Part shown: one piece after another, positions 1 through 8,216 of the stretch
Numbering within the stretch: the first letter of the stretch is position 1
Layout: every line of letters starts with the position of its first letter
Origin: Bacteriovoracales bacterium
GTDB taxonomy: Bacteria; Bdellovibrionota; Bacteriovoracia; Bacteriovoracales; Bacteriovoracaceae
DNA: 64,000 nt
Direction: 5' to 3'
NCBI GenBank assembly: GCA_028346125.1
Contig: JAOMEV010000003.1
Coordinates: 42,358 to 106,357, forward strand
Program-made: the position numbers and the translations under genes
The notes under the pieces: generated by a model
Told to the model about the DNA's origin: nothing
Database searches by the model: none
What the model saw: only the letters and a program-made list of their open reading frames with translations

Positions 1-585
1 CACCGAATCTAAATAGTAACCTTATTTTCTCTATAGGAATTCCATATATTTTATTCTAAATTTTTTATTGTATTAAGTTTTTTTCTGAATTTACCCCTTC
101 CTTAATTACCTTATACTGAATATCGATAAAGGCATATGCGTCTAGAGGAAAAGCTTCACTATCAGACCTATACATCCACTTTTTCATTTTTTTAGAAGTA
201 ATTTTTCAAAAAATTCTAAAAACTACCTACTCAAAACTAAAGCCTTTAATTATAGGGATCCAATTATTTGCTTCTTAGCCTTAACACTAAACCTTAATCA
301 AAAAATTAATTTTTTTTTAACTAAAAATTATTTAAAAGGTAAACACCGCTGATTTTAAGTTATCCCAGTAGGTTTTCAGAAGAAATGGATAATTTATAGA
401 CGCAAAAAATAGCACTATTCACCTTATTCTCAACATATAAGTCATAGAATTTAACTAGCTTTAGGCCAGTATCTTTCATTTATGGAACTTATTTAAGCTT
501 TTGCCCTAAACATACCGAAGATTTTTCAAACCCTATCCTAGAACGACTCTTAGGAATCATTAACATTCTACCAAGGACGAGTATA
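1..585. other. Intergenic, no gene recognised
   Basis: Very AT-rich sequence with stops in all frames at short intervals. I see no RNA gene, hairpin with a T-tract or convincing small reading frame. The right end must carry the promoter of the exported protein that starts at 586. Confidence 0.6.
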
Positions 586-1140
586 ATGTTTCGTGTAATT
601 TTTTTTATTCTTTTATCCTTTTCACTACAAGCACAAGATAAAAAAGGAGGTCTCTACCTTCTTACAACCGAACCAACATTTTACTTAAAAAAAATAAACA
701 ACTCTGGTACCGTTATCTCTGAAACCAGCTCAATTGACAAAAAAAGAAGACTGGGAGTTGGTGCCTATCGAATTGACTCAGGTCGTTTTTTGGCCTGGGA
801 AGGTCACTTTTTTTACACGCCTTATAGTCACCCTGATGACCCCAAATCCTGGCGTTTATTTTCTACGTTAGGTATCAGACTATTTAACCTTTTACCTTTA
901 AATGTTGGGGCCGGTGTTTATTATAGCTTTGGCTCTAGTAAGCACAGTGATACTGCCTTTCACTTTGGTTCCATTTTATCTGCACGCCTTAGACTTTTTG
1001 GTTTTTTTTTGGAAGGCCGCTTTATTAAAGATCACGATAATCAAAAAGGTTCAAATGCTGATGCTTCTCTAATTTATGAATCCCACCTTAAAGAATATCA
1101 GTTATTAATAGGCGTCACCTCTGAAAGCTTTTTTCAATAA
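586..1140 (+). CDS. Hypothetical exported protein, probable outer-membrane barrel type
   Basis: A 184-residue protein opening with a short signal peptide (MFRVIFFILLSFSLQAQ, cleavage likely after QA). The start is an ATG behind AAGGACGAG. The mature part alternates short stretches rich in Gly, Phe, Tyr and aromatic-hydrophobic pairs (for example residues 85-120 and 125-147), the look of antiparallel beta strands in small outer-membrane proteins, and it ends in Phe-Gln. I recognise no named family. It stands alone: nothing precedes it and the next gene is on the other strand. Export is well supported; the barrel is an inference from composition only. Confidence 0.6.
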   Translation: MFRVIFFILLSFSLQAQDKKGGLYLLTTEPTFYLKKINNSGTVISETSSIDKKRRLGVGAYRIDSGRFLAWEGHFFYTPYSHPDDPKSWRLFSTLGIRLFNLLPLNVGAGVYYSFGSSKHSDTAFHFGSILSARLRLFGFFLEGRFIKDHDNQKGSNADASLIYESHLKEYQLLIGVTSESFFQ

Positions 1141-1285
1141 CCAAACCTATGACTGTATATATTCCAGTGTTACCAAATTATAAAAATTAAGGATATTTAT
1201 CCGAAATTTTTGTGATACATTTTAATCTCGGAAGTAGCGCTTTTTGATTACAATAATTTGTTAAAAAGTTAGATTTTTTTAATCC

Positions 1286-1356
1286 CCTCTCCAAAGGATT
1301 AAACCCAAAATGAGTTTAACCTTGGTCTTTAGCAATTTTTAATTACTTTGGAGAGG
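1286..1356. repeat. Nested inverted repeat downstream of the histone-like gene
   Basis: An 11-bp arm CCTCTCCAAAG (1286-1296) is exactly complementary to CTTTGGAGAGG (1346-1356). Between them a second, imperfect pair can form (GGATTAAAC against GTTTAACC). The element begins 21 bp past the stop of the minus-strand gene ending at 1377. No clear T-tract follows on either strand, so it is not a textbook terminator; it may stabilise the 3' end of the mRNA. Confidence 0.5.
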
Positions 1357-1376
1357 TCTTAAGAGAATTTAATACT

Positions 1377-1808
1377 CTACTTTTTCGCTACTTTTTTGGT
1401 CACCTTTTTTTTCTTTGTTACTTTCTTTTTCTTTGTTGCTTTCTTTGTCTTTGTTACTTTCTTTTTCTTCGTTACTTTCTTTTTTTTCGAGAATTTTTGA
1501 ATGAGTTTTTGAAGTTTGTCTAGTTCTTTTTTTTGCATTTCAATAAATTTTGTAACCCGTTTGATTTCTTTTTTCAAAGCTCCATCAAGTATTTTTTCGA
1601 TGTTATTTTTTTCTTTTGCAAACTTCTTCTTTATTGAGCCTATATCTTTGTCTACTTTTTTATTGATGTTTGTCTGAGAATCTTTTAAAAACTTGTGTAC
1701 CTGCTTTTGGACTTCTTCGTATTTGTTTTTTTTAACTGATTTATAAAGATTTTTTTTTAACTTTTGCCAAGAGTCCAACAAGCTTTTAATTTCTTTTGAG
1801 GGGGCCAT
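1377..1808 (-). CDS. Lysine-rich histone H1-like protein with coiled coil
   Basis: Start chosen at the ATG at 1808 (MAPSKEIKSLL) because AAGGAG lies six bases upstream; the frame stays open further but without a ribosome site. The 143-residue product has a charged, helix-forming N-terminal part (about residues 1-105, heptad-like Leu/Ile spacing) and then a tail of about 36 residues built from KKKKVT/KKATK units, as in bacterial histone H1-like DNA-binding proteins. It follows the KfrA-like gene by 41 bp and is probably cotranscribed with it. DNA binding by the tail is expected from composition; the role (nucleoid compaction or segregation) is inference. Confidence 0.7.
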   Translation of the reverse strand: MAPSKEIKSLLDSWQKLKKNLYKSVKKNKYEEVQKQVHKFLKDSQTNINKKVDKDIGSIKKKFAKEKNNIEKILDGALKKEIKRVTKFIEMQKKELDKLQKLIQKFSKKKKVTKKKKVTKTKKATKKKKVTKKKKVTKKVAKK

Positions 1809-1849
1809 TACTTTCTCCTTAAGGATGTGAAGGTTCAAGGTCGCTTAAA

Positions 1850-2365
1850 TTATTTTTCTTCCAAAATTCTTTCTTTGGCTTTCATAAGAATTCCATCTGT
1901 CAATTTTCTTAGCCTTTTTATTTCTTTTTCGTACTCATTTAATCGAAACTCTAATTTTTCTATTTCCATATCTTTTTTGGCCACTGTACTCTCTAACTCT
2001 TCCATACCTATTTTTAAACTTTCTAAGTTTTTTTCGAAGGTATGTAGTTCTTCATTTTGGGCCTCGATTTCTTTTTCTTTTTTCGCAATTTCATTAAGAA
2101 GAGACTTTCTTTTTTCGTCCCCTTCAGCGTTAAATTGATCACCTAAAAAATTGATTGTCTTAATTATTTCTGGAGTTAAAACCCTCTCTCTCATCTTCTT
2201 CTTAATGGCCTGCCCTTTCTCTCCTCTCCAGTCTGCAAGATGATTAAGAATGGTGGTAAATGACCCACGCCCTAACCTTTCCCTAATTTTGCTTGCAGTT
2301 GCTGTAATATTGAGTGATTTTAGGTACTCGGCCTGTTTTATAACTTCATCTTTTGTTATTCTCAA
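1850..2365 (-). CDS. KfrA-like DNA-binding coiled-coil protein
   Basis: 171 residues. Residues 1-50 resemble the KfrA N-terminal DNA-binding domain (helix-turn-helix, with the ASKIRERLGRGSFTTILNHL stretch typical of it); residues 75-160 are a long, highly charged coiled coil. KfrA proteins are autoregulating plasmid-stability or chromosomal nucleoid-associated proteins that dimerise through the coiled coil. The start is TTG, preceded by GGGAG six bases away. It heads a two-gene operon with the basic-tailed protein. Four tandem 7-bp repeats lie about 60 bp upstream and are a natural candidate for its operator. Family assignment is fairly secure; function is inferred. Confidence 0.75.
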   Translation of the reverse strand: MRITKDEVIKQAEYLKSLNITATASKIRERLGRGSFTTILNHLADWRGEKGQAIKKKMRERVLTPEIIKTINFLGDQFNAEGDEKRKSLLNEIAKKEKEIEAQNEELHTFEKNLESLKIGMEELESTVAKKDMEIEKLEFRLNEYEKEIKRLRKLTDGILMKAKERILEEK

Positions 2366-2423
2366 CTTTATCTCCCGGTCGTAACGTGATGAGTCTTATC
2401 AACAACAAACTCATAAGCGTAAA

Positions 2424-2449
2424 TTACAGTTTACACTTTACAGTTTACA
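2424..2449. promoter_or_regulatory. Four tandem heptamers upstream of the KfrA-like gene, candidate operator
   Basis: TTACA occurs four times at an exact 7-bp spacing (2424, 2431, 2438, 2445), separated by GT, CT and GT. Read on the strand of the KfrA-like gene it is TGTAAAC/G repeated. It lies 59 bp upstream of the TTG start, within the expected promoter region. KfrA-type regulators are known to bind repeats in their own promoters. The rest of 2366-2734 (369 bp) shows nothing else recognisable. Confidence 0.5.
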
Positions 2450-2734
2450 TTTCGCACTTGCAAGCGGTATTTTATGTAGCCTTGGACAAATAATTTAGGG
2501 CCAAAATCATTCTAATTATTATTCAAATTATTAAAAACAAATACTAATTTTTAAAAGACTTTTGAAACCTTAACTTCTCAAGGGCCAATCCAATTAAGTT
2601 TTCACTGACCATTAATAACTTAGAAGAAAACTCTTTTTTTTGAACAAAATAAAGTCAAACATTATTTTCTAGATCTCATTTATGAAATTGTGTTAAATTT
2701 TTATTAATAGTTTATCGAAAAGAGGGGCTACCTA

Positions 2735-3145
2735 ATGGAAAAAATAATTGTGATTGATGATACTTCCTCTATTAGAAATCAGGTAAGAACAATATTAACT
2801 AAGGAAGGCTTTAATGTTCTCGAAGCAGAAAATGGAAAGCTTGGAATAGACCTTATTAAGGAAAACCTTGATTGCTCTCTTATAATTGTTGATTTAAATA
2901 TGCCTATTATGGGTGGCTTTGAGATGCTGGAAACATTAGAAAAGCAAGATATTGGTACCGAAATACCAAAAGTGATATTCACAACAGAAGGAATAGGAGA
3001 TAAAGACAACTCACAAAAAATAAAAGAACACGGAAAAGACCTTGGCGTAAAAACTTGGTTTACCAAACCACTAACCTCCAAAAGGGAGGCCATCTTGATA
3101 ACGACTGTAAAAAAATTAGTAAAAAAATATAACAAAAATGATTAA
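2735..3145 (+). CDS. Single-domain response regulator (CheY-like receiver)
   Basis: 136 residues, only a receiver domain and no output domain. Acidic pocket D8-D9, phospho-acceptor D53 (IIVDLNMP), switch Thr at 83-84 (FTTE) and Lys 111 (WFTKP) are all present, so it should be phosphorylatable. The stretch between FTTE and WFTKP is longer than in ordinary CheY. ATG start with GAGGGG upstream. It is closely similar in layout and sequence to the receiver at 3671, so the pair looks like a tandem duplication separated by 525 bp. No kinase is adjacent; a phosphorelay or the DISM kinases in this window are possible partners. Confidence 0.88.
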   Translation: MEKIIVIDDTSSIRNQVRTILTKEGFNVLEAENGKLGIDLIKENLDCSLIIVDLNMPIMGGFEMLETLEKQDIGTEIPKVIFTTEGIGDKDNSQKIKEHGKDLGVKTWFTKPLTSKREAILITTVKKLVKKYNKND

Positions 3146-3670
3146 ACTCAGTTTATTTTTAAGAATCAAAAAATATTTATAAATCCATTACAAAACTTTT
3201 AATAAAAAATTAGAACAGGACCACTTTTATTGAAAGGACCTTCCCCAGTAATTGCTAAAAAATAGCTAAGGCCAACAAAACTTTTAATGTTGTAATATTT
3301 TTAGAGAGGTAAAAGTAAAATTAAATTTATAAACCTTAAGTGCAAACGCCTTAGCACCTTTTGTTATTTTAAGTTTGGCGTATTCAATTACAACCCAAAC
3401 GTAGCACAACTCTGTATGTTCAAATATTTTAGTCAAAAAAAGATCTACCGTGTTACTTTTACTTCATTTCAACCCATTAAATCACCTACAAGGTTTCTTA
3501 TCAGTCAAACTAAGAGGTTACCAGAGGACTGAGGTCGGGCTTTGGATACTTGTCCCTTATTAATACATTGACTTAAAGCAAGTATGATAAAGAATACAGC
3601 TGGTTGAAAATGAGACCTAAATTAAAGAAAAATGAATATATGTAATTAAAAAAACAGTGAGGGTGATCCT
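3146..3670. other. Intergenic between two receiver genes
   Basis: 525 bp without a supportable gene. Frames are broken every few codons on both strands and there is no clear T-tracted hairpin. It separates two paralogous receivers, so each probably has its own promoter. Confidence 0.5.
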
Positions 3671-4084
3671 ATGAAAAAAGTAATCTGTATTGATGATAAT
3701 CCTCAAATAACAGAACAACTCAGGATCAATTTAGAAGCAGCTGGTTTTGATATTTTGGAAGCTCAAAACGGAGTTGAGGGTCTAAAAACTGTCCAGGAAA
3801 ATACTGATTGCCTTCTTATTATCGTTGATCTTAATATGCCTCGTATGGGCGGTTTTGAAATGTTAGAAACACTATCACAAGAAAATATTGCCACTGATGT
3901 TCCGAAGATTATATTTACCACAGAAAGCCTCATGGAAGGCGAAAACTCTAAAAAAATGAAAGAGAAAGGGAAAAGTATGGGTGTACAAACCTGGTTTACA
4001 AAACCACTTACACCAAAAAGAATGGGTATTTTGTTAGAAACCGTTAAGAAATTACTAAAAAAAAATGAGTCAACCTCTTCTTAA
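3671..4084 (+). CDS. Single-domain response regulator, paralogue of the 2735 gene
   Basis: 137-residue receiver with D8-D9, phospho-acceptor D53 (IIVDLNMPRMGG), FTTES switch region and the WFTKPLTPKR lysine motif. As in its neighbour, the loop between beta-4 and the conserved Lys is extended and lysine-rich (about residues 84-107), a shared and unusual trait. ATG start behind GAGGGTGATCCT. The C-terminus ends in a basic KKLLKKNE stretch. No output domain, so it must act by protein contact (CheY, Spo0F or FrzZ style) or as a phosphate sink. Confidence 0.88.
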   Translation: MKKVICIDDNPQITEQLRINLEAAGFDILEAQNGVEGLKTVQENTDCLLIIVDLNMPRMGGFEMLETLSQENIATDVPKIIFTTESLMEGENSKKMKEKGKSMGVQTWFTKPLTPKRMGILLETVKKLLKKNESTSS

Positions 4085-4224
4085 TTAAGTTATAACTTTG
4101 ACTTCTAAAAAACCATACCAAAAACTTGAGGCCATTTTAAATCACTTACCTTATCATTTATTAGTGGCATTATCATAAATAATTAACTCAAGAAACATGT
4201 ATGACAGATGCTAAGAGGATTTTT

Positions 4225-5259
4225 ATGAGGTATTTCTCTTTATTATTTATATTCATTACAACAACCCTTATGGCGCATAACCAAAAACTTACTCCGCTCT
4301 CTCATTATAAATTGCGAAATAATGTAAAATATAACGATATTTGGGGTTATACCGACAGTAAAGACCGTGAGTATGCACTTCTTGGCGTACGGAATGGTAC
4401 TAGTATTATTCAAGTTCTAGATGATGGCTCCCTAAAACCTATTTCCTTTATTAGTTCAAATGAATCTGTTTGGAAAGATATAAAAACTTATAAGCACTAT
4501 GCTTACGTAGTAAATGAGTCTGGTGGCGGGATGCAAATTTTAGATTTATCTGAACTTCCTAAACAGGTAACCATCGCTGCTACTTATACCCAGTTCCAAA
4601 CATCACATAATATTTATATTGATGAAGAAAGATCCCTTTTATTCGCAGAGGGAAGTCACTCCCAACCAGTACGGCTATTAAGTTTGGCCGATCCTCTTAG
4701 ACCTGAACAACTTACAAATTTTGGGGTTGAATGCCATGATATCTTTGCTCGTAATGGAAAGGTATACGTGAGTGAAGGTGGGCATGGAACAATTGGTATT
4801 TATGATTACAATGACCCACGAAATGTAAAACTCTTAAAGCGTCACCAAATTAAAAATGCTGGTTATGTACACAATGCCTGGCCAACTGATGATGGAAAGT
4901 ACCTTATGACCACAGAAGAAAATACAGGAAAGACAATGAAGATGTTTGATATTAGGGATCTTGACAATATTGTTTTAGAGGATGAAGTCTTAGCTCCCGG
5001 CCGCCTAGCGCACAATACTCATATTAAAGGAAATTATGCCTATGTAAGCCATTACGGATCCGGTTTACGTATATACGATATTGGAGATCCTAAAAATATT
5101 CGTGAAGCGGCTTTTTGGCAGAAAGGAGAAAAGGCCCAAGCTGGTTTTGTATCAAACTGGGGAGCCTTTCCCTTTTTTAAAAGCGGAAAAATTATAATAA
5201 GTGATATCGAAACAGGTCTTTACGTTTTTAACTTTGCTCCTTCAAGAGAGTCTTTATGA
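4225..5259 (+). CDS. Secreted beta-propeller, LVIVD / choice-of-anchor B type
   Basis: Start placed at the ATG at 4225 (MRYFSLLF), which gives a clean signal peptide ending TTLMA and has AGAGGA upstream; the frame opens earlier at 4201. The mature protein (about 325 residues) has repeated units of the kind xxAYVxxxxxGLxIxDxxDP (YGSGLRIYDIGDPKNI, and GGGMQILDLSELP), matching LVIVD-repeat proteins and the choice-of-anchor B family, which are extracellular seven-bladed propellers. Conserved His/Asp in TSHNIYIDE, HNAWPTDDGKY and HNTHIKGNYAY blades could hold metal. Its stop overlaps the next start by 4 bp (ATGA), so the two are translationally coupled. Exact function unknown. Confidence 0.75.
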   Translation: MRYFSLLFIFITTTLMAHNQKLTPLSHYKLRNNVKYNDIWGYTDSKDREYALLGVRNGTSIIQVLDDGSLKPISFISSNESVWKDIKTYKHYAYVVNESGGGMQILDLSELPKQVTIAATYTQFQTSHNIYIDEERSLLFAEGSHSQPVRLLSLADPLRPEQLTNFGVECHDIFARNGKVYVSEGGHGTIGIYDYNDPRNVKLLKRHQIKNAGYVHNAWPTDDGKYLMTTEENTGKTMKMFDIRDLDNIVLEDEVLAPGRLAHNTHIKGNYAYVSHYGSGLRIYDIGDPKNIREAAFWQKGEKAQAGFVSNWGAFPFFKSGKIIISDIETGLYVFNFAPSRESL

Positions 5260-6188
5260 AAACCCAATTTATTATTATCTATTTATTATTAATTTCTGGA
5301 GTAGAAGCTAGGGAGCTTGAGGCCGTCTTGAAAATTTTCGATGACTCCGAAAAAAGGGAGATATCGTTAGATCAACCAATCCCCCTCAAAATAAGTTTTA
5401 TAAAACCTAGTAATCAAGAAAACCATAAAATGTTTATGAAAATGCATGCAAAGCCTATGCATATGCTCATCATTAAAAGTGATGGTCAGAGCTTTTCTCA
5501 TATACACCCTAACCTTAACCCCAAAACTGGTGAATTTAGTTTAAAGCTCAACGACCAAACCCGAGATCCCGATAACTTTTCACTTCCAAAGGCCATTCCT
5601 TATAAAGGAAACTACACAATTTTTACCGAAACCATGCCCATGTTCCCAGGTGAAGAAGGTCAAATGCAAATGAACCGCTTCCAGGTTAAGGCAATTGATG
5701 GGCCTGAAGTAAATAAAAGAGATGAACAATTTCCTGATGCTCGCAATAAGATAAGTGTCTATTTAAATGAAAATGGAAAGAGTACCAAGGTATTAAGTGA
5801 AGCAAAATATAAGGCAAAAATGCATTATCAACAATTCGATTTTTGTGATCGGTATCTTCCCAAATTTTATTTTGAAGTTTTTGAAAAAAATCACCTCGGT
5901 CTATTTGAAAGGCCGAAGAAGTTTGATAATTGGTTAAATATGGGAGGACACAGTATTATTTTAGAAAACCCACAAGACCCTGAAGCCCGCCCAAAATTTT
6001 ACCACCTCCATGCCTTCCTTCCTATGGCCGTAGATGGTGAGTTTACTTTCCCCTATCACGACCATAAAAATAGTTTTATGCCAGGCCAGTATCGCATTTG
6101 GGGACAAGTAAAACTCAAGGGAAAAGTTCTCACCTTCACTACAAGCTTTACCTATACTCTACCCGAGCAATGGCCACGAAACTGCTAG
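5256..6188 (+). CDS. Met/His-rich periplasmic protein, two domain halves, possible metal binding
   Basis: 310 residues with a signal peptide (cleaved about residue 18, GVEA). Two similar halves can be seen: residues 50-150 with a Met/His cluster (MFMKMHAKPMHMLI, then FSHIHP) and residues 230-300 with GGHSIIL, FYHLHAFLP and YHDHKNSFMPGQYRIWGQ. Paired His-x-His and Met-rich motifs followed by a PGxYxxWxQ strand are the pattern seen in small copper- or heavy-metal-binding domains of periplasmic proteins. No exact family recalled. It is translationally coupled to the propeller protein upstream, suggesting a shared extracytoplasmic job. Metal binding is inference. Confidence 0.65.
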   Translation: MKTQFIIIYLLLISGVEARELEAVLKIFDDSEKREISLDQPIPLKISFIKPSNQENHKMFMKMHAKPMHMLIIKSDGQSFSHIHPNLNPKTGEFSLKLNDQTRDPDNFSLPKAIPYKGNYTIFTETMPMFPGEEGQMQMNRFQVKAIDGPEVNKRDEQFPDARNKISVYLNENGKSTKVLSEAKYKAKMHYQQFDFCDRYLPKFYFEVFEKNHLGLFERPKKFDNWLNMGGHSIILENPQDPEARPKFYHLHAFLPMAVDGEFTFPYHDHKNSFMPGQYRIWGQVKLKGKVLTFTTSFTYTLPEQWPRNC

Positions 6189-6322
6189 AGGCTCCATTGT
6201 ATTAATCGACATCTAAATTTACATACAGTACTCTCTTCTTCGCAAATGCTTTCTTTTAATTTAAACTATTCTTACTAAAAGACAGATCATCCATATTAAC
6301 TTTTGTTAGGGAGAATAAAATA

Positions 6323-6634
6323 ATGATGGTAGCACGCTGGCAACTAGAGGCCCGATTTGGGCATAAACAAAATGTAATAGATTCCTTAAAAAAATGGTTT
6401 GAGGAAATTGGTTCAGAAGTTGGTTGGACTTTAGAAAAAGTAAGGATAACTACAGGTTCTGTGGGAGCCTTGGAATCAACTGTAGTTGCAGAGCTCATCA
6501 TAGAAAACCTGACAGAGCTAGATAATTCCTGGACTAAGCTCGGTAGCATTGATGGGCATAAAGCATGGAGTGTGGAAATTGAGCCCTATATTGTTTCCGG
6601 TACTACCAAGTGGGAAATTTTTCGAATTGTTTAA
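6323..6634 (+). CDS. Small dimeric alpha/beta-barrel-like protein
   Basis: 103 residues, no signal peptide, ATG start behind GGGAG. The sequence runs strand (MMVARWQLEARF), helix (GHKQNVIDSLKKWFEEIG), strand, strand (VAELIIENL), helix (LDNSWTKLGS), strand (WEIFRIV), the order of a ferredoxin-like dimeric alpha/beta barrel of the ABM/NIPSNAP kind. Such proteins are often small monooxygenases or binding proteins, but no catalytic residue stands out, so I give no activity. A strong terminator follows 12 bp after the stop; the gene seems monocistronic. Confidence 0.6.
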   Translation: MMVARWQLEARFGHKQNVIDSLKKWFEEIGSEVGWTLEKVRITTGSVGALESTVVAELIIENLTELDNSWTKLGSIDGHKAWSVEIEPYIVSGTTKWEIFRIV

Positions 6635-6646
6635 GCGCTTTAATGA

Positions 6647-6682
6647 AGGACAGGGGAAGAAATTTTTCCTGTCCTCTTTTTA
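6647..6682 (+). terminator. Rho-independent terminator
   Basis: Perfect 8-bp stem AGGACAGG (6647-6654) with CCTGTCCT (6668-6675), 13-base loop, followed by CTTTTTTA. It ends the small gene at 6323 and lies just before the stop of the convergent glycosyltransferase. Confidence 0.85.
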
Positions 6683-6689
6683 TAACTAT

Positions 6690-7793
6690 TTAAGCCTTCT
6701 CATTATTCAGTAATTGCTTAGCAGACTCAAAAACCTCATCTACTTCAACTTTTTCCATACATTCATAATAAAGGCAAGATGACCCTGCACATTGGAATTT
6801 TTCACCACAGACGACATCTGGCACGATCACTCGAACCGTTTCAGTATCACGAAAAAAAGGACCCCAGCGCAAAGATGTTTGAACTTTTATAGGGGAATAA
6901 ATTGTGACGATTTTAACTCCTAAAACATTTGCGAGGTGAGTTGTTCCGGTACTTGGCCCTACAAATAAATCTGCATTAGATAAAACGGCCATATAATTCC
7001 TTAGACCTTTCAAACCGCCATCGAAATGGAAAACTTTGTCCTCCAAACAAGTAAAACTCTTTTGACCAAGCTCTTTCCTAACGCCATCGATATAACGTTT
7101 ATCACTTTGCGTAAATGATAAAACAAAAAGAAAGCGGTCAGGAAATTTTTTTTCAAGCTTCAAAATTAACCTAGCATAATTTTTTGAAGACCAATTGAGT
7201 GTATGCCCAGTCATACCCGGGTGAATAAAAATCATCTCATTTTTAAATAGAATCTTTTTTTCCGCTACATCTTTTTGGAAATCATTCAACGCTTTTTGCT
7301 TTTCTTCTTTCTCAAATAAAATTTCGGGAGCACAACTCTCCCTTTCAGAATAGTGGTAATCAATCCCTAACGGTTGAAGAAGATTTATGTTGTATTCCGA
7401 CTCATGCATTTCAACAAGAGAACGCCTTTGCCTCACACCTTTATTGAGAAGAAAAAATGTTTGCCATTTGTTTAACAGGCCTCCTCTATAACGTATGCCC
7501 GCCATTAAGGCGGCCAAACTTGGTAGATGACCCCCTCCTACATGAAAGTACGTATCAATTTTTTCTTTCGAAAATTTTTCCCTTAAATTGACAATGTTTT
7601 TTATCGCCGAAACCTGCTTATCGTAGACCCAATAATCATCGACACTCGGGTTACCCATTAATACAGGAGCAGTTTTTGGCGAAACAATAAAAGTAATATG
7701 GCAGCTTGGAAAATGCTTTTTCAACTTTTTGGCCATGGGAAGAGTCAACAATGTGTCTCCAATGGCATCACTTCTATTAATAACAATTTTCAT
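6690..7793 (-). CDS. Glycosyltransferase family 9 (heptosyltransferase-like)
   Basis: 367 residues. The N-terminus (KIVINRSDAIGDTLLTLPMAKKLKKHFP) and the C-terminal nucleotide-sugar motif (FVGPSTGTTHLANVLGVKIV, residues about 277-296) are the two hallmarks of GT9 enzymes, which add ADP-heptose to lipopolysaccharide inner core. Length fits the family (about 340-370). The acceptor cannot be told from sequence. Near the C-terminus there are four Cys (CGEKFQCAGSSCLYYECME), as in GT9 proteins with a CxxxxxC tail that may bind metal or form disulfides. The ribosome site is weak. The gene stands alone, not in an LPS cluster. Confidence 0.85.
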   Translation of the reverse strand: MKIVINRSDAIGDTLLTLPMAKKLKKHFPSCHITFIVSPKTAPVLMGNPSVDDYWVYDKQVSAIKNIVNLREKFSKEKIDTYFHVGGGHLPSLAALMAGIRYRGGLLNKWQTFFLLNKGVRQRRSLVEMHESEYNINLLQPLGIDYHYSERESCAPEILFEKEEKQKALNDFQKDVAEKKILFKNEMIFIHPGMTGHTLNWSSKNYARLILKLEKKFPDRFLFVLSFTQSDKRYIDGVRKELGQKSFTCLEDKVFHFDGGLKGLRNYMAVLSNADLFVGPSTGTTHLANVLGVKIVTIYSPIKVQTSLRWGPFFRDTETVRVIVPDVVCGEKFQCAGSSCLYYECMEKVEVDEVFESAKQLLNNEKA

Positions 7794-7906
7794 AAGCTTT
7801 TAAAGCTCCATATTTTTTGCTCTCACACTTTTCTAAACAATTCCTTCTAGAGTAGAAAGTTTTCTTTTTGAGCGACACCTTCTTCTCTTAACTCGTTTAA
7901 AGTTAG

Positions 7907-8138
7907 TCTGAGCACTTAAACCAAGGTTTATTTTACAAAAAGCCTTTGGAAATTCAACCATACCAACATCTCTATACAGTTTTCAGTGAAGCAGATGCAG
8001 CGTATCAAGAATACCTTTGCCTTAGAGACTAGGATAGTAGGTGATGTAAGAGAAGTTGTGAATCATTACTTGCAGATTTTAAAGGAAAAGAAAACCTTCT
8101 TTTTACGACCTATGGATTCTCCAAATATTTGTTATTAA
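7907..8138 (+). pseudogene. Remnant resembling the C-terminus of a REP-associated tyrosine (IS200-like) transposase
   Basis: Two overlapping frames read like one broken coding stretch. Frame one (7907-8032) includes QPYQHLYTVFSEADAAYQEY, reminiscent of the HPLY..L......RQAAYRALF segment that follows the catalytic domain in Y1/DUF1568 transposases. A second frame (7995-8138) continues with VGDVREVVNHYLQIL, comparable to the IREAVN.G..LG segment that comes next in those proteins. One frameshift near 8000-8030 joins them. No catalytic Tyr or HUH region remains. The match is from memory and short, so the identity is tentative. The rest of 7794-8216 holds nothing else visible. Confidence 0.4.
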
Positions 8139-8216
8139 GATGACTACACAAGGCAGCATATTTAATATCCGAGAACAGGATTCGTTCACTTAATATTTAG
8201 CTTTTTTTGAATTTGT

